The position numbers and the translations under genes are program-made. Source: Eucalyptus grandis (Eukaryota > Streptophyta > Magnoliopsida > Myrtales > Myrtaceae). Taken from it: DNA of 64,000 bases. The stretch is from NCBI RefSeq assembly GCF_016545825.1, contig NC_052619.1, positions 30,667,803-30,731,802 on the forward strand, read 5' to 3'. The notes under the pieces were generated by a model that was given only the letters and a program-made list of their open reading frames with translations, ran no database searches and was not told where the DNA came from. Positions 33,707-43,179 of the stretch are shown piece by piece (within the stretch, counting starts at the first letter, position 1; each line of letters begins with the position of its first letter).

Positions 33707-35343
33707 TGTGACATCTAGATTTTCGGGTCCTGATTTCAATTAAATAAATTGGGCATTTCATCGACGCGACTACAGTGTTTTTCTCTGAGTTGGCCACTCA
33801 TGAGATAACTAGATTAGGCTTTGTAAGCTATTAAGAACTATAAGGCGAGATAGACTTGAGAATTCGACCAATGACCGAGTTCTCGACCGTGACTATTTTT
33901 AGAGGCCATTGCGACACAATATAAAATTGAATTAAGATCAGAGATAGGTCGGTTTGACTGAGATGAGTGACCGATCGTGGGTGACTCCACTAAATTGGAA
34001 AACTCTCCTCGACCGGCACTAATTTGATTTTCTTGTCATTTTGGTACCCGTGTCCATATTTGAATCCTCGAAATTTTCACGACAATCAAGAGTCGCCATT
34101 GTGTCGAGTGGGTTCATTGTGGCTCAAAGAAAATCGACCACGGGTTATTTGTCCTAAAAAGTTCTGAAAACTACCTAGTAGCCTAGGTCACGCTAAAAAG
34201 GTGTCGGAGTGAAATTAACCATGAAATCGAACCTGAATTCAGAAATTGAGAGTTTTGTCAAGTCACAATTCATTTTAAGAACGTCGACTCATCCTCGAAG
34301 ATTTTTCTACAAACCGAGATTTTTGCGGAAAGGCAAAGTAAGGTCGTTTATGTTCGGGATTATCGAGGAGGGCCATTTTTAATCGAATATTTGGGAAGCA
34401 AGTTGGATCCTTTGATGGGGAAAAGTCATAAGAAGGTTGAGGACACATGGGTTAATTTAATTGAACTTCAATTGGATGGAATTGATTGAGAATTGATTGA
34501 ATTAAGTGTTCAAAATTTCATGCCACGGCGGAAAAAGAAATCGGACCCATTGGACTAAGATTATGGGAGATTGGGGATAGTGGAGCATAACATCAGTGAT
34601 GTCATGATGAGCCATGTTGGAAGGATTAAAAATAAAAGAAAAGTGGTCCCCCCCTTGTTCTCTCTCTCTCCTCTCTCTTCCTTTCCCCTTCCTTTCTCCC
34701 GTGCGACCGCTTCCTCCATCTTCTTCATCTTCTTCTTGAAATCTAGGAAGCCAAAGAACCAGCGAAGTCGGAGCCAAGGCCGTCGTCGCCGCCTCACGCC
34801 ACACGCCATCGCAGCTCCGCGACCGCCTGCACGCCCTCCGCCCTCCGTCTTCCCCTTCCTCTCCCATCGCGGTCTCTCTCCTCCATCTCTGGTTCTTGCT
34901 CGAAGACCCAACAAATCTCGAGGACGCCTGAGCAGCTAGCTAGCTATTGGACCGCCGTCTCGCGCCTCCGCCCTCCGCCGTTCGCCGCCGAGCTGTACGC
35001 CGTTGCCTCGCCACTACTCCGCTCGTCTCGGCCTCCCTCTCGCCCAGCTCACCGTTCCAGCGAGCTGTCCAGCACCATGAGCCACTGCTGGAGCCGCCGT
35101 GGACCGTCGTACGCCTCCGCCTCAGCCACCGGAGCTTCGCCTAACCCCTCTCGGCCCTTGCATGCCTCAACCGACGCCAGATTCGCCCCCAACCAACAGC
35201 GCACAGAGAGTGCAAAAATGGGTATGGCAGTGGCTTCGTGGCCCGTTTTGGCCGGCTTCCCGACCCCGGAAGCTAGGCCTGCCTTGGAGTGAATCGTTCC
35301 TCGCGTCGTCCTCGTCGATTTGAGCTGCTCGGATCTTTAATCG

Positions 35344-35360
35344 GGTGAGTTTAACTCACC
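35344..35360 (+). promoter_or_regulatory. Palindromic donor-like site GGTGAGTTTAACTCACC
   Basis: This is a nearly perfect palindrome whose left half is also a consensus 5' splice site (G/GTGAGT). It lies at the switch from GC-rich leader to AT-rich sequence. Matching sites are at 16935 (solo LTR 1), 37426 (solo LTR 4) and 46274 (3' LTR of B). Confidence 0.5.
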
Positions 35361-35639
35361 AATCCCTGATTAGTAGGTTAATCACGTTTAAGGGTTGCTT
35401 AGTTTTAATTAGTTAGGTTTAGGTGGTTAGATTAGTATGGTTTAGTGTTTATTAGTCAATTGTGATGTAAATTAGACAAATTGATTGTGCAATTAGCAAG
35501 TAGACGCAGTCTACTATTTATTGAAAGCATCTCGGGATTTTTCCCGACCCTTAGTGGGCTTCAATTAGGCTTTTCGGGCCTAAGTGGAATTTTTGGTATT
35601 TAAATATTATTTTTCGGAATTAAAGTAATTAATTAATTA

Positions 35640-36015
35640 ATTTCCGAAAATTCAATTGAGATGGCTAGTGACTGTAATATTATGCTGATGACTGTGGTGA
35701 AGTCAGTTTATTTAATCGGGCTTTATTTTGAGCTAAATTGAAATTTTAATATTAATTATTTAATTTTCGAAATTAATTAATTATTTATTTATTTTCCGAA
35801 AATTCAACCGGGATGGTTAGTGACCGGATTTTTATGATGATGATCGTGGTGAAGTCTGTTTATTTAATTGAGCTCCAATTTGAGCTAAATTGAAATTATT
35901 GTAATTAATTATTAATTTTCGAAATTAATTAATTAATTAATTAAATTTCGGAAATTAAGATTGAGGTGGTCAATGACTGAAATTTCGTGCTGATTGTCGT
36001 GGTATAGTCTGTTTA
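35640..36015 (+). repeat. Three ~150-bp AT-rich tandem repeats in LTR B
   Basis: Each unit runs CCGAAAATTCAA...GATGGYTAGTGACYG...GTTTATTTAAT...TTGAGCTAAATTGAAAT then TTAATTAATTAA. Copy number differs between LTRs: three in element B, two in solo LTR 1, one in solo LTR 2. Confidence 0.85.
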
Positions 36016-36841
36016 TTTATTTGAGCATTAATTTGTGCTGAATCAAATTAATTGGGAATTTAGGATTTATTCCTAAATTATATGAGTTTGGTTATTAATG
36101 GCGAAATAACCGGGCGTCGGTTTACGGTGTGACAGCCTGATTTTCCAATCTTAATTTCAATGAATTTAGACGGGCATTTCGTTGGCACGCATATAGCTCC
36201 TTTCCTTGAGTTGGCCACTCATGTGAAATCTAGCCTATCCTAGGTGAGGCCGTTATGAAATTCTAATGCATAAGACTCGAGAATTTGATTAATAAGCGAC
36301 CTTTCGACGAGAGATGCAGTCTCGCAAGGGTCATTACGGCACAAATAAAAATCGATTAGAGATCGGAAATAGGTTGGCTCGGCATAGGCATGTGATTAAG
36401 TGTGGGTGATTCCACCTGGATCGCACAAATTTGGCCGATCGACACTAAACCGACTTTTCTAACGATTGGGTACCCTGTGCTCGTATTTGAAACCTTGAGA
36501 TTTCCCCCGACAACCGAAAGTTGTGGCTTGAAATGATCAACCGCAAGTCGAATGCACAAAAATTTGTAAACGTCGCTCGGTAGATTAGAATGTGCTAGTA
36601 TGGTGCCAAAGGGAAATTAACCGTGAAATTGTGATTGAATTATGAAATTGGAAGGCATGGTACGTCACAAAGCTTATTAGGATCATTGGATTAATTTATG
36701 GACTTTAATTGGAAATCAATTGGAAGAGAATTGATGGAAATTGAAGTGCAAGGATTTGGACCCGGCGGAAAATGAAATGGACCTATTGAACCAAAGTTGT
36801 GGGAGGTTGGAGGTGAGTGGAAGATGACATAGGGTGATGTC

Positions 36842-37443
36842 ATGGTAGTTGAGCCAAGAGGAGGAGATTTGGACAAGTGGAGGGTGGAGATTGCCTCTTG
36901 GAAAGGCACCCATCAACATCATCTTCTACCTTTGAACTTGGTGGAGAGAGAGAGAGAAGGAGGGAGAAAAACCAGCGAGCAGCCAAGCTTCGTCCGCCCC
37001 GTCGCTCGCCCGATCGTCGCCGTTCGTCGCCACCGGAGCCGCCGTCGCCGCTCGTCCGTGCGTGGCCGCTCGCCGTCCCGTGCGCCGAGCCGCCGTGCCT
37101 CCGTCTCCGCCGCGAAGCCTCGACGTCGCAGCTCCAAGCCGCGAGTCCCGCGCCGTCATCGCCCCAAACCAGTCGCCGCTCCTCCGCCCAAGCCACCGCC
37201 GGTTCTTGCTCGAGCTACCGCCGGCCCTTCTCCGCCATTTCCTCCGCCGCTCGCCGCCGTTCCGCCGCCCGTCGAGCTTGGTTAGTTGCTGGTTTTTCCA
37301 GCAAGAACCAGCTCCTTTCTTGCTCGTTTTGGCCCTCTATTAGTCCTCATTTAGTGTTGATCCGTGTAGGTTTGTCGACGGCGTCGTCGTGCTCTTCGCC
37401 GGAGACCCGTCGGAAAGCGATTCCGGTGAGTTTAACTCACTAA
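36842..37443 (+). other. GC-rich leader of solo LTR 4 with overlapping open frames
   Basis: Several frames on both strands are open for 70-190 codons because of a run rich in CGCC, GTCG and CCGC words. The proteins would be Arg/Ser/Pro/Ala-rich with no domain visible. The segment ends at the splice-donor-like TTCCG/GTGAGT (37426). I read it as leader RNA or a first non-coding exon. Confidence 0.5.
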
Positions 37444-38310
37444 ACTCCGATTAGCGGGTTAATTATGTCTTAAGTGTGTTTAGTTTTGGTTGATAGAGAT
37501 TAGGTGCTTAGATTATTTTATTTAATTACGGATTAGATTAGGTGGTTTAATTAAAGTAAAGCATGTTTAGTTTAAGGGTTAAGTAGGTTTATTTTTAAAA
37601 TAAAACTTGATGGGACTTAAAGGAATTTATTTATGATTTAAATAAATGTTTCGGAATTGCTGGATTATTTAATAATAAATCATTTTCCGAAAATCATTAA
37701 AATATTATTTTATTAAAAAAAAAAACTCGAAAATTTATTTTTTCGATTCTAATTGCTCAGAATTTCGTGCCGATCGTCGCCGTATAGTTAGAATTTGAAA
37801 TTGATGATTGGTTAATGCAAATTGAGTGCCAATTGAGGAAAAATATGAATTTTAGCTAGAAAATCTCACGTGTCGAACTCGATATCGAAATTGGATTGTT
37901 TTAAAGATTAATGCTGTGATTTGAATCATGTAAATTATGTGTGACGTACCGTGAGTTGATTATAAATCGTTGCCTGATAATTATGGGAATTGAATTGACC
38001 TATTAAGTGGGAATTGCCTCTATATGGGATGCCCACGTGGTGGATGCGGGTCGCAGTTGATTCTGGGCCCATGCTCCTTCGGGAACGCCGTCGACGTACT
38101 GACGAAGCCGCGCTCCAAGGTGGGGAGGCGATGCCTGGCTATAAGTCAGTAGATAGCCGAACTGCGAGTAGGCTATGCCCTTGTGTGGCCCCAATGAGTG
38201 ATGATTTGAAATGCTTGCCCTGATGGCAATATTAAAATAAAATTGATTGCATTCCGATGGTTCACGTCCGTATTATGGCTTGTACTTGAGTGCTATGAAT
38301 TGTGCTAATC

Positions 38311-38338
38311 TGCAGGAGTGCGAGAAGGCGAGGTAAGT
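38311..38338 (+). promoter_or_regulatory. Micro-exon-like segment in solo LTR 4
   Basis: TGCAG, then the 17-nt GAGTGCGAGAAGGCGAG, then GTAAGTTT. It occupies the same place as the 18-nt segments of solo LTRs 1 and 2, with different internal sequence but kept splice signals. Confidence 0.5.
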
Positions 38339-38412
38339 TTTCTGTATTGTGTGGCTAGACCACTATGGGGCGTATTTTCTTTCTAATAGGGGTTTAGGAG
38401 GGGTGAACTTGC

Positions 38413-38427
38413 TGAGACAAAGTCTCA
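38413..38427. promoter_or_regulatory. Palindrome TGAGACAAAGTCTCA (solo LTR 4)
   Basis: The arms TGAGAC/GTCTCA lie 80 bp after the GTAAGT at 38333. Only the 3-nt spacer differs from solo LTR 1. Confidence 0.7.
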
Positions 38428-38461
38428 TCCCAGTTTGGGGAAAAATATTATAAGACCGTAG

Positions 38462-38815
38462 ATGGCGAGACCCCCGGAGGTGAGCGGCCTATCGACGGTG
38501 ATTGACCAGACGACTGAGAGTGCCCCTGATCCTGGAAGTCCACAGGTTTACCGGTTGGTTAGGACCCTCATTTGGGTCGAGGTGAGCGTGGATAGTAGAG
38601 TGCCTTATACGTTTAGGGCTTGGTTTCGTACCGGAGCGGATGGTGTTAGGATTGGCCCTCTAGACAGCATGGACATTCCATTGGCGGTGATGACCGCCAT
38701 TTTGGGAGATGATGTGGTAGATCAGCCCGATGGTCGAGTGATCAACGCTACGCCCCCGCAATCCTGGGTGACTGATCCGGAGGATGTGGGATCGACGAAC
38801 GGGGATTCCCAGTAG
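38462..38815 (+). CDS. LTR-encoded small protein, intact ORF of 117 aa (function unknown)
   Basis: The ATG at 38462 follows the palindrome and an A-rich stretch, and TAG ends the frame at 38813-38815. Wording from the N-terminus: MARPPEVSGLSTVIDQTTES, VRTLIWVEVSVDSRVPYTF, RAWFRTGADGVRIGPLDSMD, IPLAVMTAILGDDVVDQPDG, then PPQSWVTDPEDVG. It is mildly acidic, with no signal peptide, membrane segment or known domain. Its middle aligns with the broken ORF at 22448-22930 and more weakly with 25333-25650 (minus), all near the ends of LTRs. Such an ORF, still open in a solo LTR, is unexpected. It could be a captured host exon or an accessory LTR protein. There is no sign it belongs to gag-pol. Confidence 0.55.
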   Translation: MARPPEVSGLSTVIDQTTESAPDPGSPQVYRLVRTLIWVEVSVDSRVPYTFRAWFRTGADGVRIGPLDSMDIPLAVMTAILGDDVVDQPDGRVINATPPQSWVTDPEDVGSTNGDSQ

Positions 38816-39071
38816 TCCTAGGACTGTGTCTTTTCTTTTTGGCGGACCGTTCCATGTTGTGTAGGCTAACCCTTTTTGATGCACATAGACTCTGACCCGT
38901 TTTTGGTGCATATAGCCTCCGAATTCTGTTGGTGTATGTAAGCCCTGAATTGTAATGGTTGTATGAAAGTATGCTGTTGATTTTGAATTGATGTTCCTGC
39001 TGTCCTATCCCGTATGTTCTTGGTAAGGGGTTTCTTATACGTTTCGCTTGCGCATTAATAAATTAATCTGG

Positions 39072-39111
39072 GGTCGGCGACACTACCTGGGAATGTCGCA
39101 TTTGCATGACC
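39072..39111 (+). promoter_or_regulatory. Terminal LTR hairpin (solo LTR 4)
   Basis: Outer arms GGTC/GACC and inner arms GCGACA/TGTCGC. It ends 40 bp before the LTR terminus. Confidence 0.6.
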
Positions 39112-39299
39112 ATGGTGGGATGTGGGCGCGCTCGAGGTTCGGGGCGTCACATACAGCACCAAAAATATGTAATGAGTTGTTGAAATTGGTGGGATATTTG
39201 TAAATGAAATGAATATATTTTGGCTAAGGCCAACCGTGTACCCACACACGGCTATTTATCGTGACTGATAGAAATGATGAATTGACTATATGGTTGGAG

Positions 39300-39585
39300 T
39301 GGTATACTATATTGGCCTTCGGGCGATATGTCAGCTTTGGGTGAGCAGTATACCTTATTATCAGCTTTGGGCGAACGATATATTTATCAACTTTGGGCGA
39401 GCATATATAGTATATTGAATTGGCCTGGGGGCCCTAATCTATCAGCTTTGGGCGAGCCTATATAGTATACTAAATTGGCCTAGGGGCCCTAATCTATCAG
39501 ATTTGGGTGAGCATATACATAGTATACTATATCTATCAGCTTTGGGCGAGCTATGCTATCTATTATCAGCTTTGGGTGAGCAGTC
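39300..39585 (+). repeat. Minisatellite CAGCTTTGGGYGAGC (5' LTR of B)
   Basis: About seven cores of TATCAGCTTTGGGCGAGC alternate with TATAGTATACTRAATTGGCC and GGGGCCCTAATC spacers. The partner array in the 3' LTR is at 47208-47490. Confidence 0.92.
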
Positions 39586-39851
39586 CTAGACTATGGTCGG
39601 ACTTTATAGATAGTATTGAATGTACCGACCAGGGAAAGGTCATGGTGACATGTAATCGATTAAGTCGATTGATCGCTGAGTCGATCTGATTGGTGGAATG
39701 TGATTGTTTCCTGTAGTTATAAATATTATTAATTGAACTGATGTGCAAAAGGGAACTGATGCCAAGGTAAGCCCCTTTGACCTGTGTTGTGCTTAGGCAG
39801 CTCTTATGGCGTATTGGCTTCCTAATTGGGTCTTAGTGGGGTAAAACTTGC

Positions 39852-39866
39852 TGAGACATAGTCTCA
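39852..39866. promoter_or_regulatory. Palindrome TGAGACATAGTCTCA (5' LTR of B)
   Basis: It is identical to the one in solo LTR 1, 85 bp after the GTAAGC at 39767. In the 3' LTR (47749-47763) a small deletion changed the first base, giving CGAGACATAGTCTCA. Confidence 0.7.
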
Positions 39867-40160
39867 TCCCGGTTTGGGGAAAAATATTTCAGGTCCCTAG
39901 ATGACAATCGTGGAGGACCAGAAGTCCTAGGGTTCGGAAGGTGGAGGCTGAAGAATCGGCAAAAATGGGTCTAACTAGTGGATGTGAATACAGTCCCCTT
40001 TTTGATAACCCGTTAATTTTGTAAACAGCCTAAGTTTGTAATCAACCAATTTGTCTATAAAGACTCGTCTTGGTTTGAAAAATATGATCCTACTTTTCTA
40101 TCCCGTTGTTTGATTGTCTCGGGGATTTTATTAAGCTTCGCATGTATATATAAATGAATG

Positions 40161-40199
40161 GGTCGGCGACCTTCATGGGACGTCGCAAATAAATCGACC
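40161..40199 (+). promoter_or_regulatory. Terminal LTR hairpin (5' LTR of B)
   Basis: Outer arms GGTCG/CGACC and inner arms GCGAC/GTCGC enclose CTTCATGGGAC. It ends 41 bp before the LTR end. The partner is at 48056-48094. Confidence 0.6.
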
Positions 40200-40253
40200 A
40201 AGTAAGGGATGGGCGCGCGCTTGAGGATCGGGGTGTGACATCCCCAGTTTAAG

Positions 40254-40273
40254 TGGTATCAGAGCAATGGTTA
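40254..40273 (+). promoter_or_regulatory. Primer binding site of element B (initiator Met tRNA)
   Basis: TGGTATCAGAGCAATGGTTA starts 14 bases after the LTR end (40240). TGGTATCAGAGC is the standard plant initiator-Met tRNA complement. The 13-nt gap is larger than usual, but element A has the same spacing (12 nt). Confidence 0.85.
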
Positions 40274-40439
40274 GGTATTGGAGTGATAAGGTGCGATGAC
40301 CTATGGGATAGTAGTAGGAAAGACCTTTAAATTCATGCCGATGCATGTTTGTGATAGCTGATTTGTAGCTTGTTTATGGATCACTCGAATTCTAATGTGG
40401 TATTAGAATTAGAAAATTGGTTTCTATTAAGATCCTGTA

Positions 40440-41300
40440 GTTTGAGTGATTAGGAGCTGAGCGCTCCTAGAAAGAGGACAGTAGCCTCGGGAACTCAGGA
40501 AAGAATGCCGACAAAGATCGGTGCCCGAGGTGGTTGTGGCAGAGCGTTGGCTCAGACCAACGCGAGTGTGAGAGTACCGCTTTAGGTCGGTACTAATGTT
40601 ACAGCACCGAGTGATCTGAGGTTCGATGTGATCGTTCCGGCGCTAGTGTTCCTTGGAATCTTGTTGGGTCAGTAAGCTGAGGACCGAGCCGCCGCTCTAT
40701 TTACCGTCGCCAGTGTTGTAACTGTTGTTGTTGCTGCGCCTGTTGAGGCCCAAGCTAGAGTTGTGATCTAAGAGCAAGTCGTTGCATCTAAGTCAAGGTT
40801 CAGAGTCAGTAGATATGGAAACTAGTATGGGAAGGAGTCTGATTGGAGAAAAGTATTTCATTTCCATCTAACTAGAAATGTGGGATGGTCAGGTCAGCAA
40901 TGAATCAGAATGAAGTGTCATGCTGACGGAAGCCAACATGGATTAGCCCCGTGTCCTGGTAAGACGGGTGCTTGTTCTATGTGTAACCAACAAGGTTACC
41001 TAGCCAGAAATGGTCTTAGAAAGCCGATGGGACAGAACGAAAGGAATGCGCCATAGAACGTATCGTGGGGTTTGTAGAGCAGGCCTTCATTACAAGAAAG
41101 AGTGCATGTTGTTATTTGACAGTAGGTAGGGGGACTCATTGATTGTGTGCTGAGTTTGTGAAAGGAAGTGTGAGTCAGCCCAGTGTTCGAGTATAATGGG
41201 AGCATGCTTTGAATGTGGCCAGCATGGCCATTGGGCTAGGAACTGTCCGTGTAAGTCCAAGAGGACTCGAGCATCGTTACCGCCGACATGACTCCACTAG
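40440..41300 (+). pseudogene. Element B gag relic with intact zinc knuckle
   Basis: Only scattered Gag fragments remain; the capsid core seen in element A (FKDGLKPEI...LNLKDY) is missing, so a large deletion is likely between about 40790 and 40850. The nucleocapsid knuckle at 41205-41246 is perfect: CFECGQHGHWARNC, that is C-X2-C-X4-H-X4-C. It would bind element RNA. Stops on both sides prevent translation of a useful Gag. Confidence 0.78.
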
Positions 41301-41458
41301 GATGGCGAAAGGAATAGGAATGGATTGACCATGCATTGAGCAAAGAAAGAATGTTTTTGAGGAGTTATTATCAGAGTAGCATAGCTAGATTTTGAGTGAA
41401 GGTTCTGGAGTTTCCGTTGTTGTAATAAAGTAAAGGGAAGATGAATCTCTGATTATAG

Positions 41459-42790
41459 TTGTACCTGAAGGGTTTGCTTATATATGACCTGAGAGTCATT
41501 TATAAAAAGAATTGGCTCAAGGAGTTTTCTGTTGTTATGAATTGTGGCAGTGATATAATTCAGTTGATTCAGTTAGCATACGAAAGTTTTGAAGTACTGG
41601 AAGTCAAAAAGGACCTTCGATCCTATTATTCGTCACTAAAGACGACCTGGTTTATGGATGTAGTTGCCTAATCTGTATGGCAACTGTAGTGGATGCGACA
41701 GTTGAGGGACCAAGTAAGGAGAACTTAGCTATGGTACAGATGTTGTCTGAGGTGTTTCCTGAAGAATTGTCAAGTCTGCTGCCAGAAAGAGAAATAGAGT
41801 TCATGATTGAATTAACACCCGGAACAGAGCCAATCCCTAAGGCTCCTTACCAAATGGCTTTATCTGAGTTGAAAGAACTAAAGGTGGAGATGCAGGAATT
41901 GTTAGATAAGAGATTCTTACATCCTAGTGCATTACCTTGGAAAGCACCGTCCTGTTCGCGAAGAAGAAAGATGGTTTGTTGCGTTTGTGTATTGATATTT
42001 TCCAAGAACGACTTGAGGATAGGGTATCATTGAAGATTTGAAAGGAAGACATAACGAATTTAATGTCTTGTACTTGATATGGCAATTGTGAGTTCACTGC
42101 ATTATCGTTTAGTTTGACGAACCCTCTAGTCATTGTATGGGTCTAATGAACAGCATTCAAAGGGTACTTGGATCAGTTTATGATCGTGTTCATTAACGTT
42201 ATTTTGGTGTGTTCGAAGAGTGCTGAGGAGCACGAGAGACATTTGAGGATGGTACTTCAGACCTTGAGTACTCTTGGATTTTATGATAAGTTTAGCAGAT
42301 GCGAGTTTTGGATGATTCGTGTTGCGTTCCTAAGTCACGTGATTTCAGGTGAAGAAATCTTCGTGGACCTCGCCAAGATTGAAGTAGTGATTAGTTGGCC
42401 AAGATTGATTGCAGTGGCAGAGATCAAAAGTTTTCTAGGTTTAGCAGAGTATTACAGAAGGTTCATAGAAGGGTTTTCAGTATTAGCTTCGCCGTTGACT
42501 CGACTATTGAAGAAGGAAGAGAAGTTCGTGTGGACAAACAAGTGCGGGTCTAGTTTCCAAGAGCTTAAGCAGAAGCTAACTACCGCACTTGTGCTGACCA
42601 TAATGTCTAGTCCTGGAGGATACGAGATTTATAGTGATGCATCGTTTAGAGGATTCGGTTGCATGCTAATGCAACATGACAAGGTTGTTGCATACTCGTC
42701 CCGTCAGTTGAGACCTCGTGAATGGAATTACAAATGTATGACTAGGAACCCGCGCATTAATTTTCGCTCCAAAGGTATAGAGACATAGTT
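41459..42790 (+). pseudogene. Element B protease tail, reverse transcriptase and RNase H relic
   Basis: 41560-41660 keeps AYESFEVLEVKKDLRS from the protease-RT linker. 41677-42033 keeps FPEELSSLLPEREIEFMIEL, GTEPIPKAPYQMALSELKEL and LLDKRFLHPSALPW. The central RT motifs are largely deleted after CVLIFSKNDLRIGYH. At 42180-42240 the catalytic box reads FINVILVCSKSAEEHERHL, so both active-site Asp are lost. From 42241 the connection (FLSHVISGEEIFVDLAKIEV, FLGLAEYYRRFIEGFS) and RNase H (YSDASFRGFGCMLMQ, AYSSRQLRPREWNY) are well preserved to about 42740. Confidence 0.88.
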
Positions 42791-43179
42791 GGTATGAGGG
42801 AAAATTCCATATCTTCATCATCTATTAAAGTCTCAAGTGTTCATTCTCTTAGAAGAAGTTGAATGGCAGACGATGTTGTAAATCAGAACTTTAGGAGGAC
42901 TAAAATGGTGATATCCGGTATCACCTTGGAAGAATGAAAGAAGTCACAAATGCATTGAGTCAAGAGTCTTCATTTGTGCATATGCTGGTTAAAGAATGGA
43001 CCTTACATGAGAAAGTGGAGATCCAGTTTTCAAATTTGAGGTAGGCCACCTTTTAAATCTTATGGCCATCCTCAGATTTGAGTCAGAAGTCAGAATCAGA
43101 GTGCTTCAGTCATCAGACACAAAGTTTCAGAAGGTCGTGCAAGCAGATGCAGAAGACAGAAGGTTGGTTTTCGGATTTT

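Larger units (their letters stand above)
33707..36127 (+). mobile_element. 5' LTR of element B, piece 1
   Basis: It is colinear with 44665-47058 of the 3' LTR and ends at TACGG, the target of solo LTR 4. It contains the CT-rich leader (34640-34700), the GC-rich exon-like segment (34760-35290), the palindromic donor-like GGTGAGTTTAACTCACC at 35344-35360 and three ~150-bp AT-rich repeats (35640-36010). Confidence 0.9.
36128..39151 (+). mobile_element. Solo LTR 4 (3024 bp) nested in the 5' LTR of B
   Basis: It starts TGTGACAGCCTGATTTTCC and ends TTCGGGGCGTCACA, flanked by TACGG (36123-36127) and TACAG (39152-39156), a 5-bp duplication with one difference. The undisturbed site in the 3' LTR (about 47050-47065) reads TTTACAGCGCC. 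Inside are a GC-rich leader (36960-37420), a GTGAGT site at 37426, a 17-nt micro-exon-like segment (38316-38332), a palindrome (38413-38427) and an intact small ORF (38462-38815). Confidence 0.92.
39152..40240 (+). mobile_element. 5' LTR of element B, piece 2
   Basis: It resumes TACAGCACCAAAAATATG and matches 47052-48135 of the 3' LTR. It carries the CAGCTTTGGGYGAGC array (39300-39585), a GTAAGC donor-like site at 39767, a palindrome (39852-39866), no intact small ORF, and the terminal hairpin (40161-40199). It ends GGGGTGTGACA. Confidence 0.9.

Noticed and set aside
40161..40199. Bacterial-type terminator or riboswitch
   Set aside because: The context is a plant LTR; the hairpin is noted as an LTR RNA structure, not a prokaryotic regulator.
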